Part shown: positions 4,960 to 5,499 of the stretch, piece after piece
Layout of the letters: each line of letters opens with the position of its first letter
Numbering within the stretch: the stretch's first letter is position 1
NCBI GenBank assembly: GCA_946184595.1
Contig: CAMHFM010000060.1
Span: forward strand, 1-5,499
From: an uncultured Azospirillum sp.
GTDB lineage: Bacteria; Pseudomonadota; Alphaproteobacteria; RF32; CAG-239
DNA length: 5,499 bases
Reading direction: 5' to 3'
Translations under genes and position numbers: made by a program
The notes under the pieces: generated by a model
Database searches by the model: none
What the model was told of the DNA's origin: nothing
Seen by the model: only the letters and a program-made list of their open reading frames with translations

Positions 4960-5262
4960 ATGAAAAAAATACCACAAGACGTCCAACAAATAAATATCCG
5001 CATAAAGAAATTTAAATCTTTTGAAAAAAAGGTTCAAAAAGACCCTACAGAGACAAAATTTGTTTATGCCTATCAAATCGGAGCTCGTATGGGAACCGAA
5101 CTTGTTTCAGGGGTTTTGATTGGTTGCGGTTTAGGATACTTACTCGATAAAATATTTAATTCAAACCCGTTTATGTTAATTATTTTTGCTATTTTCGGTG
5201 CCGCAGCAGGATTCATGAACATATACCGATTTGTAAAGCAGCAAGAAAGAAGAAAGGAATAA
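4960..5262 (+). CDS. atpI: ATP synthase protein I (AtpI/AtpZ family)
   Basis: This is a small protein of 100 residues. The first 35 residues are cytoplasmic and very basic (RIKKFKSFEKKVQK). Two membrane hairpin segments follow (about 42-62 and 70-88). The conserved pattern GARMGTELVSGVLIGCGLGY then LLDKIF, NPFMLIIF and GAAAGFMNIYR is that of AtpI/AtpZ proteins. These assist assembly of the F0 c-ring and may take part in magnesium or calcium handling. The gene begins 20 bases after the DsbA-like stop with an AAGAGTAG site, and ends 3 bases before the atpB start, the standard alphaproteobacterial order atpI-atpB. The length is normal for the family. Confidence 0.92.
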   Translation: MKKIPQDVQQINIRIKKFKSFEKKVQKDPTETKFVYAYQIGARMGTELVSGVLIGCGLGYLLDKIFNSNPFMLIIFAIFGAAAGFMNIYRFVKQQERRKE

Positions 5263-5265
5263 CTT

Positions 5266-5499
5266 ATGTCTAATCCTATGGAGCAATTTACAGTAAAGCC
5301 GCTCATTCCAATAGAAATCGGTGGATATGATATTTCTTTCACTAATTCTTCTTTATTTATGGTATTATCAGTTTTGACGGTTACCGCATTATTTTCTTTG
5401 TGCTTGCGTAATAGAAAAATCATTCCGAGTAAAGCCCAATGTATCCCTGAAGCCGTATATGGTTTCATAGCGACTTTAATCAAAGAAAATGTAGGCGCA
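5266..5499 (+). CDS. atpB: F0F1 ATP synthase subunit a, N-terminal fragment
   Basis: Only the first 78 codons are present; the frame is open to the window edge. The opening residues NPMEQFTVKPLIPIEIGGYD, then ISFTNSSLFMVLSVL, are characteristic of alphaproteobacterial subunit a. A first membrane segment spans about 28-46, followed by KIIPSKAQCIPEAVYGFIA, the conserved region before the second helix. Subunit a is the membrane stator that forms the proton half-channels against the c-ring. Its essential arginine lies in the missing C-terminal part. The start is set by AAAGGA at 5253-5258, 7 bases before the ATG. Subunits c and b are expected downstream, beyond the window. Confidence 0.95.
   Translation, partial: MSNPMEQFTVKPLIPIEIGGYDISFTNSSLFMVLSVLTVTALFSLCLRNRKIIPSKAQCIPEAVYGFIATLIKENVGA

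Noticed and set aside
5073..5483. 136-residue minus-strand open frame opposite atpI/atpB
   Set aside because: It lies antisense to two clearly recognisable genes and resembles no protein.
1..5499. CRISPR array, phage genes, toxin-antitoxin or defence system
   Set aside because: No regular spaced repeats, no integrase or transposase motifs and no nuclease or toxin pairs were seen on either strand. The window is mainly housekeeping and flagellar genes.

Overview
The window looks like chromosomal DNA from an AT-rich alphaproteobacterium, probably an uncultured or host-associated lineage. The start of the F0 subunit a protein closely resembles the alphaproteobacterial form. A DciA-like (DUF721) gene followed directly by an anchored DsbA-family gene is also a familiar alphaproteobacterial pair. 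The lineage call is inference from protein style; no rRNA is present to confirm it. The genes are intact and use the standard code, apart from two cut by the window edges.

Layout. Positions 1-327 (minus) hold the N-terminal part of a sugar phosphate isomerase/epimerase-like TIM-barrel protein, with an operator-like inverted repeat just upstream. Positions 496-568 hold a repeat unit and the terminator of a tRNA-Pro(CGG) gene at 576-652 (minus). Well-formed divergent promoters at 667-694 and 796-823 serve the tRNA and a Pro/Gln/Val-rich lipoprotein gene (879-1403, plus). Two strong hairpin terminators (1428-1496) separate the lipoprotein from a convergent cold-shock protein gene (1512-1718, minus). 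An acidic, apparently disordered 145-residue protein of unknown function follows (1867-2304, minus), with its own promoter. A 128-bp imperfect palindrome plus an extra half-copy lies between it and fliP.

fliO and fliP (3583 to 2566, minus) overlap and encode two components of the flagellar type III export gate. Divergently, from 3676 on the plus strand, comes a tight gene series: dciA-like (DUF721), a membrane-anchored DsbA-like thioredoxin-fold protein, atpI, and the first 78 codons of atpB (F0 subunit a), which runs off the window.

Functionally, fliO/fliP form a motility pair and atpI/atpB begin the F0 operon of ATP synthase. The DciA and DsbA genes are physically coupled to that operon, but no functional link is evident. 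I find no CRISPR array, transposase, prophage gene, toxin-antitoxin pair or defence system. The least explained parts are the palindromic element beside fliP, the repeat downstream of the tRNA, and two proteins without recognised function (the lipoprotein and the 145-residue protein).
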